Shown here: one piece after another, positions 1-6,229 of the stretch
Numbering within the stretch: position 1 is the stretch's first letter
Layout: the number at the start of each line of letters is the position of its first letter
The notes under the pieces: generated by a model
Databases searched by the model: none
Told to the model about the DNA's origin: nothing
The model's input: the letters and a program-made list of their open reading frames with translations, nothing else
Made by a program: the position numbers and the translations under genes
From: Arthrobacter sp.
Lineage (GTDB): Bacteria; Actinomycetota; Actinomycetes; Actinomycetales; Micrococcaceae
DNA length: 34,514 bases
Assembly (NCBI RefSeq): GCF_031179385.1
Contig: NZ_JAPSHV010000018.1
Location: forward strand, 1-34,514
Direction of reading: 5' to 3'

Positions 1-156
1 TCCGCTGTAGAGGGTCCGCAGAGGAAACACGTCTCCCGGTTCCACCGCGACCGGCAGGGGTTGGAAGTAGGGCGGGGAGGCAACCTCGGAACTGCAGCCG
101 GGAAGAACGACGACGGCGAGCAGCACCCCTACGCCCGCCTGTCGCGTCGGTCGCAC
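1..156 (-). CDS. lipoprotein, N-terminal part only
   Basis: Only the first 52 codons lie in the window; the rest runs off the left edge. The protein starts at GTG (154-156) and has a basic n-region (RPTRQ), a hydrophobic stretch (VGVLLAVVVL) and a lipobox L-P-G-C with the lipidated cysteine at residue 21, followed by Ser-Ser-Glu. This is a type II signal peptide, so the mature protein should be anchored to the outer face of the membrane. A GGAGG Shine-Dalgarno sequence sits about 6-7 bases before the GTG. The visible mature part (PPYFQPLPVAVEPGDVF) is not enough to name a family. It is divergent from the isochorismatase-family gene. Confidence 0.75.
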   Translation of the reverse strand, partial: MRPTRQAGVGVLLAVVVLPGCSSEVASPPYFQPLPVAVEPGDVFPLRTLYSG

Positions 157-304
157 GATTGACCACCTCCGTGCGACCAACGCTAGACCCCGTGATCCAA
201 CCCCTCAAGGGCCGGTGGGCTTGAAACTGCTCCGTCCTGAACTGAGGACGACAACTAAGTATGCTGTCTGAAGTTGGAGGACCCATTCGGGAAGGATTTC
301 GGAC

Positions 305-877
305 ATGACGGCTGCGCTACTGGTCATCGACATGCAGAACGCATTCTTTGAGGACGAGACCCTCGGGAAGCAGAAAGAACCGCTGGTTCGGGCGTGCAAC
401 GCAGCCATCGCGGATGCTCGTGAAGCCGGTACGCCCGTGTATGTGATCCGGACCGAGCACCAGCGGGATAAATCGACCTGGACGTTGAGCATGCTCGACG
501 ACGACCAGGGTTTCCTCTTCAGCGGGACGGAGCAAGCCGAACCGGTCGAGGGATTGCAGATTGAGGGGCTTCCAGAGATGGTCAAGACCCGCGACAGCGC
601 ATTCTTCGGAACGGATTTACTGCAGCGTCTACGGAACTTGAGCGTGGATACCGTTGTGCTTGCGGGGGTGGCAACGCATAACTGTGTGGCTCAGACTGCG
701 GCGGATGCCTACGCCAATAACTTGCGGGTGGTGTACGCCGAGGACGCTATCGCCTCAACCAACGAGGAGTATGCGCAGAACGTCTTGGGCGTGCTGACTG
801 ATGAATACCGCCAGCGGCTCATGGGCGCGGAGGCGGTCAAGCAATTGTTCCTGGACCGTGCCGGTTATACGGCGTGA
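305..877 (+). CDS. isochorismatase-family cysteine hydrolase
   Basis: A 190-residue cytoplasmic hydrolase of the isochorismatase-like fold, the usual size for the family. The catalytic triad is visible: Asp9 in LVIDMQN, Lys94 in KTRDSAF, and nucleophile Cys127 in GVATHNCVAQTA. Members hydrolyse small amides or vinyl ethers (nicotinamide, ureidoacrylate, isochorismate); the substrate cannot be told here and there are no siderophore or pyrimidine genes beside it. GGAAGG lies 8 bases before the ATG, and a TATGCT -10-like box at 260-265 may be the promoter. It is convergent with the next small gene; the two stop codons abut with no base between them, so neither has its own terminator there. Confidence 0.9.
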   Translation: MTAALLVIDMQNAFFEDETLGKQKEPLVRACNAAIADAREAGTPVYVIRTEHQRDKSTWTLSMLDDDQGFLFSGTEQAEPVEGLQIEGLPEMVKTRDSAFFGTDLLQRLRNLSVDTVVLAGVATHNCVAQTAADAYANNLRVVYAEDAIASTNEEYAQNVLGVLTDEYRQRLMGAEAVKQLFLDRAGYTA

Positions 878-1081
878 TCAGAAAGCGACGCTGTAACCAT
901 CCTCCCGGTGGAAGAGTCGTCGCCCGGCCCCATCATCCATGCGCACCCAGACCACTGACGCGTCCTCGGCGCGGTCCTCGAGGACACCCGTGACCTGATG
1001 CCCTGAGGTAGATCGCAGGGTAATCCGCTGACCGCGCTTGAGGGCGGAGAAGTCAGTCAGGGAGGCAGGTTCAATGCTCAT
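878..1081 (-). CDS. small conserved-looking hypothetical protein (67 aa)
   Basis: A 67-residue protein I cannot assign to a named family. It looks real: an AAAGG-type ribosome site precedes the ATG, and the sequence (RGQRITLRSTSGHQVTGVLEDRAEDASVVWVRMDDGAGRRLFHREDGYSV) has the alternating beta-strand character of a small barrel, resembling RNA/protein-binding or Hfq/Tudor-like folds only in general texture. No signal peptide or membrane segment. Its stop codon directly abuts the stop of the isochorismatase-family gene on the other strand. Function unknown. Confidence 0.65.
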   Translation of the reverse strand: MSIEPASLTDFSALKRGQRITLRSTSGHQVTGVLEDRAEDASVVWVRMDDGAGRRLFHREDGYSVAF

Positions 1082-1347
1082 GGAGGACCTTTCGACGTGT
1101 GATTACCGCCACAGTAAGGTGTCTGTCTGAATGTTCGGTGAACGAAAACTGGGTGAATCCCTAACAGCTGGGGAAAGAGTCATTCCCAACCTCAGACGGA
1201 GGTTTATCGAAAAGTTAACTAAGCTTGCTTTCTATTTGCGCGGTACTGTGGGATTCTTTGAATACCAGTGGCGGGAAATGCTGTTCATCAACTCGCGAGA
1301 TCACAGGTCGGCGCCCCGCCCCGCCGGCAACTAGAGGGGATAGTTCA

Positions 1348-1809
1348 ATGGCATCGACACACTCACCGGGCTCGGGCGTCGGGACCCGTACCAATATTCA
1401 AAAGGCTGCGCTCGCTGTTGGAGTTGTTTTCCTGCTCGTCGGCATACTGGGCTTCATTCCCGGGATAACCAGCGGCATGGACGAGCTTGCCTTCGCGGGC
1501 TCTGAGTCGAACGCGTTACTGCTCGGCATCTTCCAGGTCTCTATCCTGCACAACATCGTGCATCTTCTGTTCGGGATAGCAGGCATAGTGATGGCGAAGA
1601 CCGCCACCGGAGCCTATAACTTCCTCCTTTGGGGAGGGGTAATCTACGCCGTTCTGTTCATCTACGGCCTCATCATTCCGCAGGATTCGGCGGCCAACTT
1701 CGTTCCCGTGAATGCGGCCGACAACATTCTGCACCTTGTCCTCGCTATCGCGATGATCGCCCTTGCGCTCGCGCTGCGGGACAAGCACCGTACAGCCGGG
1801 GCGCGGTAA
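1348..1809 (+). CDS. DUF4383 family membrane protein
   Basis: A 153-residue integral membrane protein with four hydrophobic segments (about residues 19-38, 64-83, 88-111 and 124-143). Two similar stretches, SILHNIVHLLFGIAGI and NAADNILHLVLAIAMI, give the N-x-x-H-L signature typical of DUF4383 proteins, which are common in actinobacteria and of unknown function. The frame is open further upstream, but ATG 1348 has an AGAGGGGA ribosome site 7 bases before it and begins the family-like part (N-terminal hydrophilic tail, then the first helix). The 266-base upstream region (1082-1347) is divergent with the 67-aa gene and contains an AT-rich stretch near 1214-1235 with GTTAAC and AAGCTT palindromes; no convincing promoter call is possible. 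A strong shared terminator follows. Confidence 0.85.
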   Translation: MASTHSPGSGVGTRTNIQKAALAVGVVFLLVGILGFIPGITSGMDELAFAGSESNALLLGIFQVSILHNIVHLLFGIAGIVMAKTATGAYNFLLWGGVIYAVLFIYGLIIPQDSAANFVPVNAADNILHLVLAIAMIALALALRDKHRTAGAR

Positions 1810-1842
1810 CCCTTCCCGGCATAGAAACTGATCAACTGAAAA

Positions 1843-1884
1843 CAGAACGACGACGGCGGGTCGCAACCCGCCGTCGTCGTTCTG
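1843..1884. terminator. bidirectional hairpin terminator
   Basis: Perfect inverted repeat: 19-base arms at 1843-1861 and 1866-1884 around a CGCA loop, between the convergent DUF4383 and hsp20 genes. Bases A(1841-1842 and upstream) give a partial U tract for the minus-strand transcript. Both arms contain the word ACGACGACGGCG that recurs through the window. Confidence 0.85.
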
Positions 1885-1911
1885 TGCGTTGTGGTCCGCG
1901 ACAGGAGGGGT

Positions 1912-2352
1912 TTAGGCCTCCACTGCCTTGTCGCCTCGGACCGGCTGCGCGTCCTCGCCGGAGACAATCTCGATCTTGCGAGGCTTTGCGCGCTCGCTGA
2001 CCGGAATGGTGACACTGAGGACACCGTTCTCATACCGGGCAGAGATGGCGTCAATGTCGATGCCTTGGCCGAGGTTGAGCTGGCGGAGGAAGGATCCGCT
2101 TTCACGCTCGCGGGTAAGCCACTTGACCCCCTCGGCATTGCGCAGGGTGCGCTCCGCGCGGATGGTCAGGAGCTGGCCGTCCACGTCGATGTCGACAGAG
2201 CCCGGGTCAATGCCCGGAAGGTCAGCGTTCAAGATGTAGTGGTCACCCTCGCGATAGAGGTCCATGGGCATCAGGCGCAGGCCTTGGCGGGGATCCAGAA
2301 GTGCGCCGGCCATACGGTCCAGTTCGCGGAATGGGTCGAATTTCATAGCCAT
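1912..2352 (-). CDS. Hsp20/alpha-crystallin small heat-shock protein
   Basis: A 146-residue small heat-shock protein that would form oligomers and hold unfolding proteins for refolding by DnaK/ClpB. The N-terminal arm (FDPFRELDRM) leads into the alpha-crystallin domain, about residues 28-130 (DLYREGDHYILNADLPGIDP, then ARYENGVLSVTIPV with the conserved A-x-x-x-N-G-V-L motif), and a short acidic tail. The start MAMKFDPF is supported by a GGGAG ribosome site about 10 bases upstream; the next Met two codons in is possible. Upstream lie a perfect CIRCE element and a HAIR-like element, so HrcA and HspR control is likely. The upstream region runs to tRNA-Val; downstream is the shared terminator. 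Confidence 0.95.
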   Translation of the reverse strand: MAMKFDPFRELDRMAGALLDPRQGLRLMPMDLYREGDHYILNADLPGIDPGSVDIDVDGQLLTIRAERTLRNAEGVKWLTRERESGSFLRQLNLGQGIDIDAISARYENGVLSVTIPVSERAKPRKIEIVSGEDAQPVRGDKAVEA

Positions 2353-2387
2353 GGTGGTTCACTCCCTGTGTGGTCTAGCTGTTACGA

Positions 2388-2408
2388 GTTGAGTCGTGTT
2401 CGCTCAAC
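2388..2408. promoter_or_regulatory. HAIR-like HspR operator
   Basis: GTTGAGT-N7-GCTCAAC: two 7-base inverted arms with one mismatch and a 7-base spacer. This matches the known HspR-binding HAIR layout CTTGAGT-N7-ACTCAAG in spacing and core (TTGAG/CTCAA). It lies between the CIRCE element and the hsp20 start. The assignment to HspR is inference. Confidence 0.65.
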
Positions 2409-2420
2409 CCAGTCATTAAA

Positions 2421-2447
2421 TTAGCACTCGAACCTTGAGAGTGCTAA
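2421..2447. promoter_or_regulatory. CIRCE element (HrcA operator)
   Basis: TTAGCACTC-N9-GAGTGCTAA, an exact match to the consensus CIRCE inverted repeat bound by the heat-shock repressor HrcA. It sits 69 bases upstream of the hsp20 ATG, with a TTTAAT -10-like box immediately on its hsp20 side (minus strand). Confidence 0.95.
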
Positions 2448-2485
2448 CACTTTTTGTTCGCCCACAACGAACGCTCACAGACACC

Positions 2486-2518
2486 AAAAAGCCCGCCCCG
2501 ATGGAGCGGGACGGGCTT
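2486..2518 (-). terminator. Rho-independent terminator of tRNA-Val
   Basis: On the minus strand a 12-base stem (AAGCCCGTCCCG pairing with CGGGGCGGGCTT, one mismatch) with a CTCCAT loop is followed directly by a run of T. It begins 8 bases after the tRNA 3' end. Confidence 0.9.
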
Positions 2519-2525
2519 CGAACGG

Positions 2526-2599
2526 TGCCTGCGCGGGGCCTCGATCCCCGGGCCTTCCGCGTGTGAAGCGGATGCTCTACCAGACTGAGCTACACAGGC
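2526..2599 (-). tRNA. tRNA-Val (anticodon CAC)
   Basis: A 74-base cloverleaf on the minus strand: acceptor GCCTGTG/CGCAGGC (one G-T pair), D stem GCTC/GAGC, anticodon stem TCCGC/GCGGA with loop TTCACAC giving anticodon CAC (codon GUG), five-base variable loop, T stem CGGGG/CCCCG and discriminator A. CCA is not encoded (the next bases are CCG). The T loop reads ATCGAGG, with A in place of the usual T54. Confidence 0.93.
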
Positions 2600-2746
2600 A
2601 AATAGTTCCCCGTTAGTTTAGGGCATCCACAGACGGATCACGCAAATGCGGGAAGCGGTAGATATCCAGGCTGCTACTAAGTAGCCTGACTAATCCGGGC
2701 TGTTCCAGCTGAAGCCCCGCCTCTGAAAGCCAGCGAAGGAGTTGTC

Positions 2747-2992
2747 ATGAACGATCAGGACATTTTGGCGCGTATCCAGGCGCTTGTGGAGGAAGAACAC
2801 ACCCTGCGGGACGCCGCTCCGGGCGAGGGCGACCAGGGCGGTGACCGCCAAAGCCGGCTGCGGCGGGTGGAGGAACAACTGGACCAATGCTGGGACCTGC
2901 TCCGTCAACGCCGCGCCAAGGAAGACGCAGGGGAAAGCCCCCAGGAGGCAGAGGCCAGGCCTATTGATCAAGTCGAGGGGTACCGCCAGTAG
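2747..2992 (+). CDS. DUF2630 family protein
   Basis: An 81-residue, highly charged helical protein matching the small DUF2630 family of actinobacteria in its pattern (DQDILARIQALVEEEHTLRD at the start, RLRRVEEQLDQCWDLLRQRRA in the middle). It probably forms a helical hairpin; there is no signal peptide or membrane segment and the function is unknown. An AGGAG ribosome site precedes the ATG. A short palindrome, GCTACT-A-AGTAGC (2673-2685), lies about 60 bases upstream and may be an operator or a leader hairpin. The flavodoxin-fold gene follows after 60 bases in the same direction and may be co-transcribed. Confidence 0.85.
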   Translation: MNDQDILARIQALVEEEHTLRDAAPGEGDQGGDRQSRLRRVEEQLDQCWDLLRQRRAKEDAGESPQEAEARPIDQVEGYRQ

Positions 2993-3052
2993 CTCAGCCC
3001 GTCCATGACACGGGCGGCGACGAACACGGTGTACAAAGACCGAAAGGAACCC

Positions 3053-3661
3053 ATGGATAATCTCAAGGCTTTTGCGCTGATCTGCACTCTGACACCATCG
3101 CCGGCGGACTCGAGCAGCGACCTCATGGCGAACCGTATCCTCGGGAAGCTGGAGGAGCAGGGGGTAACGACATCGTCGGCCAGGGTAGTGGACTACAACG
3201 TGGCGCCCGGCGTCGAAACCGACATGGGCAACGGGGACCAGTGGCCGCAGCTACGGCAGCAGATCCTCGATGCGGACATTTTCCTCCTTAGCGCCCCGAT
3301 CTGGGTGGGACACATGAGCAGCCTCGGTCAGCGGGTGTTCGAACGGTTGGATGCCGACATCTCCTCCACGGATGATGCGGGCAGACCGATCATGTACGAC
3401 AAGGTGGCCCTGACGGCCGTCGTCGGAAATGAAGACGGCGCTCACCACGTCACCGCCGAGATGCACCAGGGGCTGAACGACATCGGGTTCACCGTCCCCG
3501 CACAGGGCGGCGTGTACTGGGTGGGCGAGGCGATGCAGACGGTGGACTTCAAGGATTTGGACGAAATGCCCGACGTGGTCGCGTCGACCATCTCAGCGAT
3601 GACGGCGAACGCAGTGCACCTCGCGAAGTCGTTGAAGGTGGCGTCCTACCCCGCCCCGTAA
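3053..3661 (+). CDS. NADPH-dependent FMN reductase / flavodoxin-fold oxidoreductase
   Basis: A 202-residue protein of the flavodoxin/NADPH-dependent FMN reductase fold. The N-terminal strand and flavin-phosphate loop (LICTLTPSPADSSSD, about residues 8-22), the second flavin loop (DADIFLLSAPIWVGHMSS, about 73-90) and the third (TAVVGNEDGAHH) are in the expected order. It should bind FMN and reduce quinones, nitro- or azo-compounds with NAD(P)H; the true substrate is not shown. The ATG at 3053 is chosen because AAAGG lies 6 bases upstream and the protein then begins just before the first strand; the frame is open for 16 more codons upstream. The FNT-channel gene follows after 38 bases. Confidence 0.85.
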   Translation: MDNLKAFALICTLTPSPADSSSDLMANRILGKLEEQGVTTSSARVVDYNVAPGVETDMGNGDQWPQLRQQILDADIFLLSAPIWVGHMSSLGQRVFERLDADISSTDDAGRPIMYDKVALTAVVGNEDGAHHVTAEMHQGLNDIGFTVPAQGGVYWVGEAMQTVDFKDLDEMPDVVASTISAMTANAVHLAKSLKVASYPAP

Positions 3662-3699
3662 GCCCTAGCACGAATCCTTCAAGGGAAAAAGGTAAGCGC

Positions 3700-4551
3700 T
3701 TGAGCGAGCACAAGAATGATGGCGACGCGCGGCGGAGCGAACTCGGCAGCACTGCCGGGCCGGTGGAGGATGAGATCGAGAAGTCGTTCGACCGCACCGT
3801 TGACGAGGGTGCCCAGCGGTTGCATCGAACGTTCGCCGACGTCCTCATCACCGGACTGTTTGGTGGTTTCGAGATCGGAATCGGCGTCCTGGCGTACTTG
3901 GCAGTGCTCCATGAAACCGGGAACCATTTACTGGCAGGACTGGCTTTCAGTGCCGGACTCATAGCGCTGCTGCTCGCGAAGAGCGAATTGTTCACCGAGG
4001 GTTTCCTCGTTCCGATCGCTGCAGTAACAGCCAAGCAGGCCACACTCGGGCAACTGGGCAAGTTGTGGGCCGGCACGCTGGCCGCCAATCTCGTCGGCGG
4101 GTGGATTTTCATGATGCTCGTGGTGACGGCTTTCCCGCAGTGGACAGGGACCATCACAAGCTCCGCTGAACACTACGTCCACGCCGACCTGAGCTGGCAG
4201 ACGATATGTCTCGCAGTGCTGGGAGGAAGCACGATCACGCTGATGACGCGGATGCAGCATGGAACCGAGGCAATGAGCGGCAAGCTCGCGGCAGCGGTCG
4301 TCGGCGGTTTTCTGCTGTCAGGTCTGCAGCTCTTCCATTCAATCCTCGACTCGCTGCTGATTTTCGGCGCCATCCAGGTGGGCGCCGAGATCAGTTACCT
4401 GGATTGGCTGGGCTGGTTCAGCTACACAGTGGTGTTCAATATCGCCGGCGGGATTCTGCTGGTGACGGCGCTGCGGCTGGTGCGCGACCGAAAGCTCGTG
4501 GAGCGCGAACGGAAAGAGGCGCCCGTGGATCCCACTACTGCCTCCAGCTAG
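3700..4551 (+). CDS. formate/nitrite transporter (FNT) family protein
   Basis: A 283-residue member of the FNT family of pentameric anion channels. About 45 soluble charged residues are followed by six hydrophobic segments (approximately 46-70, 77-94, 120-145, 167-184, 196-222 and 238-262). The family-like stretches are GLFGGFEIGIGVLAYLAV, LLLAKSELFTEGFLVPIA (in place of the ELFTGN of classical FocA/NirC) and LAANLVGGW. The long N-terminal tail and the altered second motif point to the YfdC-like branch, whose substrate is uncertain. The start is TTG with AAAAAGG 8 bases upstream. It may share a transcript with the FMN reductase-like gene. Its last four bases overlap the convergent 83-aa gene. 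Confidence 0.85.
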   Translation: MSEHKNDGDARRSELGSTAGPVEDEIEKSFDRTVDEGAQRLHRTFADVLITGLFGGFEIGIGVLAYLAVLHETGNHLLAGLAFSAGLIALLLAKSELFTEGFLVPIAAVTAKQATLGQLGKLWAGTLAANLVGGWIFMMLVVTAFPQWTGTITSSAEHYVHADLSWQTICLAVLGGSTITLMTRMQHGTEAMSGKLAAAVVGGFLLSGLQLFHSILDSLLIFGAIQVGAEISYLDWLGWFSYTVVFNIAGGILLVTALRLVRDRKLVERERKEAPVDPTTASS

Positions 4552-4799
4552 CTCTTCCGGGCCAGCCAGCCGAGTGTCAGGCTGCCCATGGTCCTGCGGA
4601 AGCCGCTCTCGCCTCGCGTCACCTCAAGCGCTGCCCATACCATCAGGCAGGCTGTGCTCGCGGCGGCGAGTGCCTTCCGGTTTTTCTCCTCCAGCGCCAT
4701 CATGGATGCCACGCCAAGCAGTGCCCACCCGACGATGGGCGCGTTCGGCTTCTGCGCGATTGTCTGCTGCCCCAGGTCGTTCCGGATGAATCCCATCAT
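4548..4799 (-). CDS. small membrane protein coupled to ku (83 aa)
   Basis: An 83-residue protein with two hydrophobic stretches (about residues 18-36, NAPIVGWALLGVASMMAL, and 43-60) separated by a charged EEKNRK turn, so probably a membrane hairpin. The start codon overlaps the ku stop in an ATGA arrangement (4 bases), so it should be translated by coupling to ku. I do not recognise a family. Its 3' end overlaps the end of the FNT gene by four bases on the opposite strand. A helper role in end joining is possible only by association. Confidence 0.7.
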   Translation of the reverse strand: MMGFIRNDLGQQTIAQKPNAPIVGWALLGVASMMALEEKNRKALAAASTACLMVWAALEVTRGESGFRRTMGSLTLGWLARKS

Positions 4800-5638
4800 G
4801 CGCCTTTCTTCGAGGTGGCTTTCGCGGTTTTCTTCGTTCCCGCCGCGCTCTTCTTCTCGCGGTTTTTCTCCACGCTGCGGCGGAGCGCTTCCATAAGATC
4901 GAGGACGTTGCCGCCCTCCTGGTCGCCCGTCTCTCCGAACGTCTCGTCGGTGTCCAGCGCCTCGCCCTTCTCGAGTTTCGCTTCGATCAGCGTGCGGAGC
5001 TGCTCCTGGTAGTCGTCCTTGAAGTTCTCGGGATCGAAGTCGGAGGAGAAGGATTCCACCAGTGCCGCGGACATTTCCTTCTCCTTGGCGGAAATACGAA
5101 CCTTCTCATCGAGGGAGGGGAAGGTGGCTTCGCGGACCTCGTCCTGCCAGAGGAGCGTCTGAATCATGAGTACATCCCCGCGGACGCGCAGGGCGGCCAG
5201 CCGCGACTTCTGCCGAAGCGAGAACTGGACGATCGCGGTGCGGTCCGTCTCCTCCAGGGTCCGACGAAGCAGTACGTAGGCTTTGGTGGACTTCGAATCG
5301 GGCTCCAGGTAGTAGGCGCGGTCGAACATGATCGGGTCGATCTGGTCGCTCGGAACGAACTCGACCACCTCGATCTCCCGGCTCTTCTCTACCGGGAGCG
5401 AAGCGAGGTCTTCGCTGGTGAGAACGACGGTGCGCTCGCCGTCGTCGTACGCCTTGTCGATGTTCTTGTATTCGACGATCTCGCCGCAGATCTCGCACCG
5501 CCGCTGGTAGCGGATCCGGCCACCGTCCTTGTCATGCACCTGGTGAAGGCTGATGTCATGGTCTTCGGTGGCGCTGTAAACCTTCACGGGCACGTTGACC
5601 AGCCCAAACGCTACTGCGCCTTTCCAGATCGCTCTCAT
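4796..5638 (-). CDS. ku: non-homologous end-joining protein Ku
   Basis: A 280-residue bacterial Ku that would form a homodimeric ring on double-strand DNA ends and recruit LigD. The start MRAIWKGAVAFGLVNVPVKVYSA is the hallmark of the family, the beta-barrel core runs to about residue 200 (including CEICGEIVEYKNIDKAYDDGE), and the C-terminus is a lysine/alanine-rich basic tail (KKSAAGTKKTAKATSKKGA), of the type linked in actinobacteria to DNA bridging. Length is normal. The SRPBCC gene and ligD run divergently 46 bases away, and a small membrane protein gene is coupled downstream. Confidence 0.97.
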   Translation of the reverse strand: MRAIWKGAVAFGLVNVPVKVYSATEDHDISLHQVHDKDGGRIRYQRRCEICGEIVEYKNIDKAYDDGERTVVLTSEDLASLPVEKSREIEVVEFVPSDQIDPIMFDRAYYLEPDSKSTKAYVLLRRTLEETDRTAIVQFSLRQKSRLAALRVRGDVLMIQTLLWQDEVREATFPSLDEKVRISAKEKEMSAALVESFSSDFDPENFKDDYQEQLRTLIEAKLEKGEALDTDETFGETGDQEGGNVLDLMEALRRSVEKNREKKSAAGTKKTAKATSKKGA

Positions 5639-5684
5639 GTTCCTAGTGAACCAGTGTTGCCCGTGCCGGTCTACGATTGCTTAG

Positions 5685-6167
5685 GTGAACTCCGAACCGA
5701 TGGTTACCAAGACGCTCGCCGATGGAGAACCCGCCCTCTGGTTCGAGATGCGCTTCAATGCGCCGGCCAGGGTGCTGTGGAAGCACCTCACTGATCCCGA
5801 GAAGCTCAAGTACTGGTTCCCATGCGAGCTGGACATCCTGCCGCGTCCCGGTGCCGTGGTCACCTTCAAGTTCCCGGGCCAGAAAGCCATGGAAGGGACA
5901 GTTCTGGAGGCAGAGAAGCCGCGGCTGCTCGCCTATACGTGGGATGAGGAAGTCCTGCGCTGGGAAATCGAGGACGACGACGACGGCGGCAGCCTCCTCA
6001 CGCTGACCAACACGGTCCAGGAGGGCCAGGATATCGCCCGCTCGGCGGCAGGCTGGCACCTGACCCTCATGGGCCTCGACGACTTCCTGAACGAACGCCC
6101 GCTCGGACAGGATCCGGCACTGTGGGACCAGTACGTGGCCCGGTATGAGGCGGAGCTCGGCGACTGA
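5685..6167 (+). CDS. SRPBCC (AHSA1-like) domain protein
   Basis: A 160-residue START/Bet v1-like protein. It has the AHSA1-type opening (ALWFEMRFNAPARVLWKHLTDPEKLKYWFPCELD, first strand and helix), a VTFKFPGQKAMEGTVLEAEKPRLLAYTW core and the long C-terminal helix (AGWHLTLMGLDDFLNERP). The fold is a hydrophobic ligand or client-binding cup; no enzymatic residues can be named. The GTG start lacks a Shine-Dalgarno sequence but lies 7 bases after TACGAT (5672-5677), the arrangement of a leaderless transcript. It sits between divergent ku and ligD, 62 bases before ligD, so it is probably transcribed with ligD. Confidence 0.85.
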   Translation: MNSEPMVTKTLADGEPALWFEMRFNAPARVLWKHLTDPEKLKYWFPCELDILPRPGAVVTFKFPGQKAMEGTVLEAEKPRLLAYTWDEEVLRWEIEDDDDGGSLLTLTNTVQEGQDIARSAAGWHLTLMGLDDFLNERPLGQDPALWDQYVARYEAELGD

Positions 6168-6229
6168 ATCGGATGTCCGCGCTGCCGACCGCACTGGCGT
6201 AATCGGCGCATCCCTACAAGACTGGGGAA

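Noticed and set aside
1131-1347. Small plus-strand frames before the DUF4383 gene
   Set aside because: No ribosome site or protein-like pattern; the good Shine-Dalgarno sequence is at 1333-1340 for ATG 1348.
4206-5012. Plus-strand frame covering the FNT end, the 83-aa gene and ku
   Set aside because: Arg/Pro/Ser-rich shadow translation overlapping three better genes.
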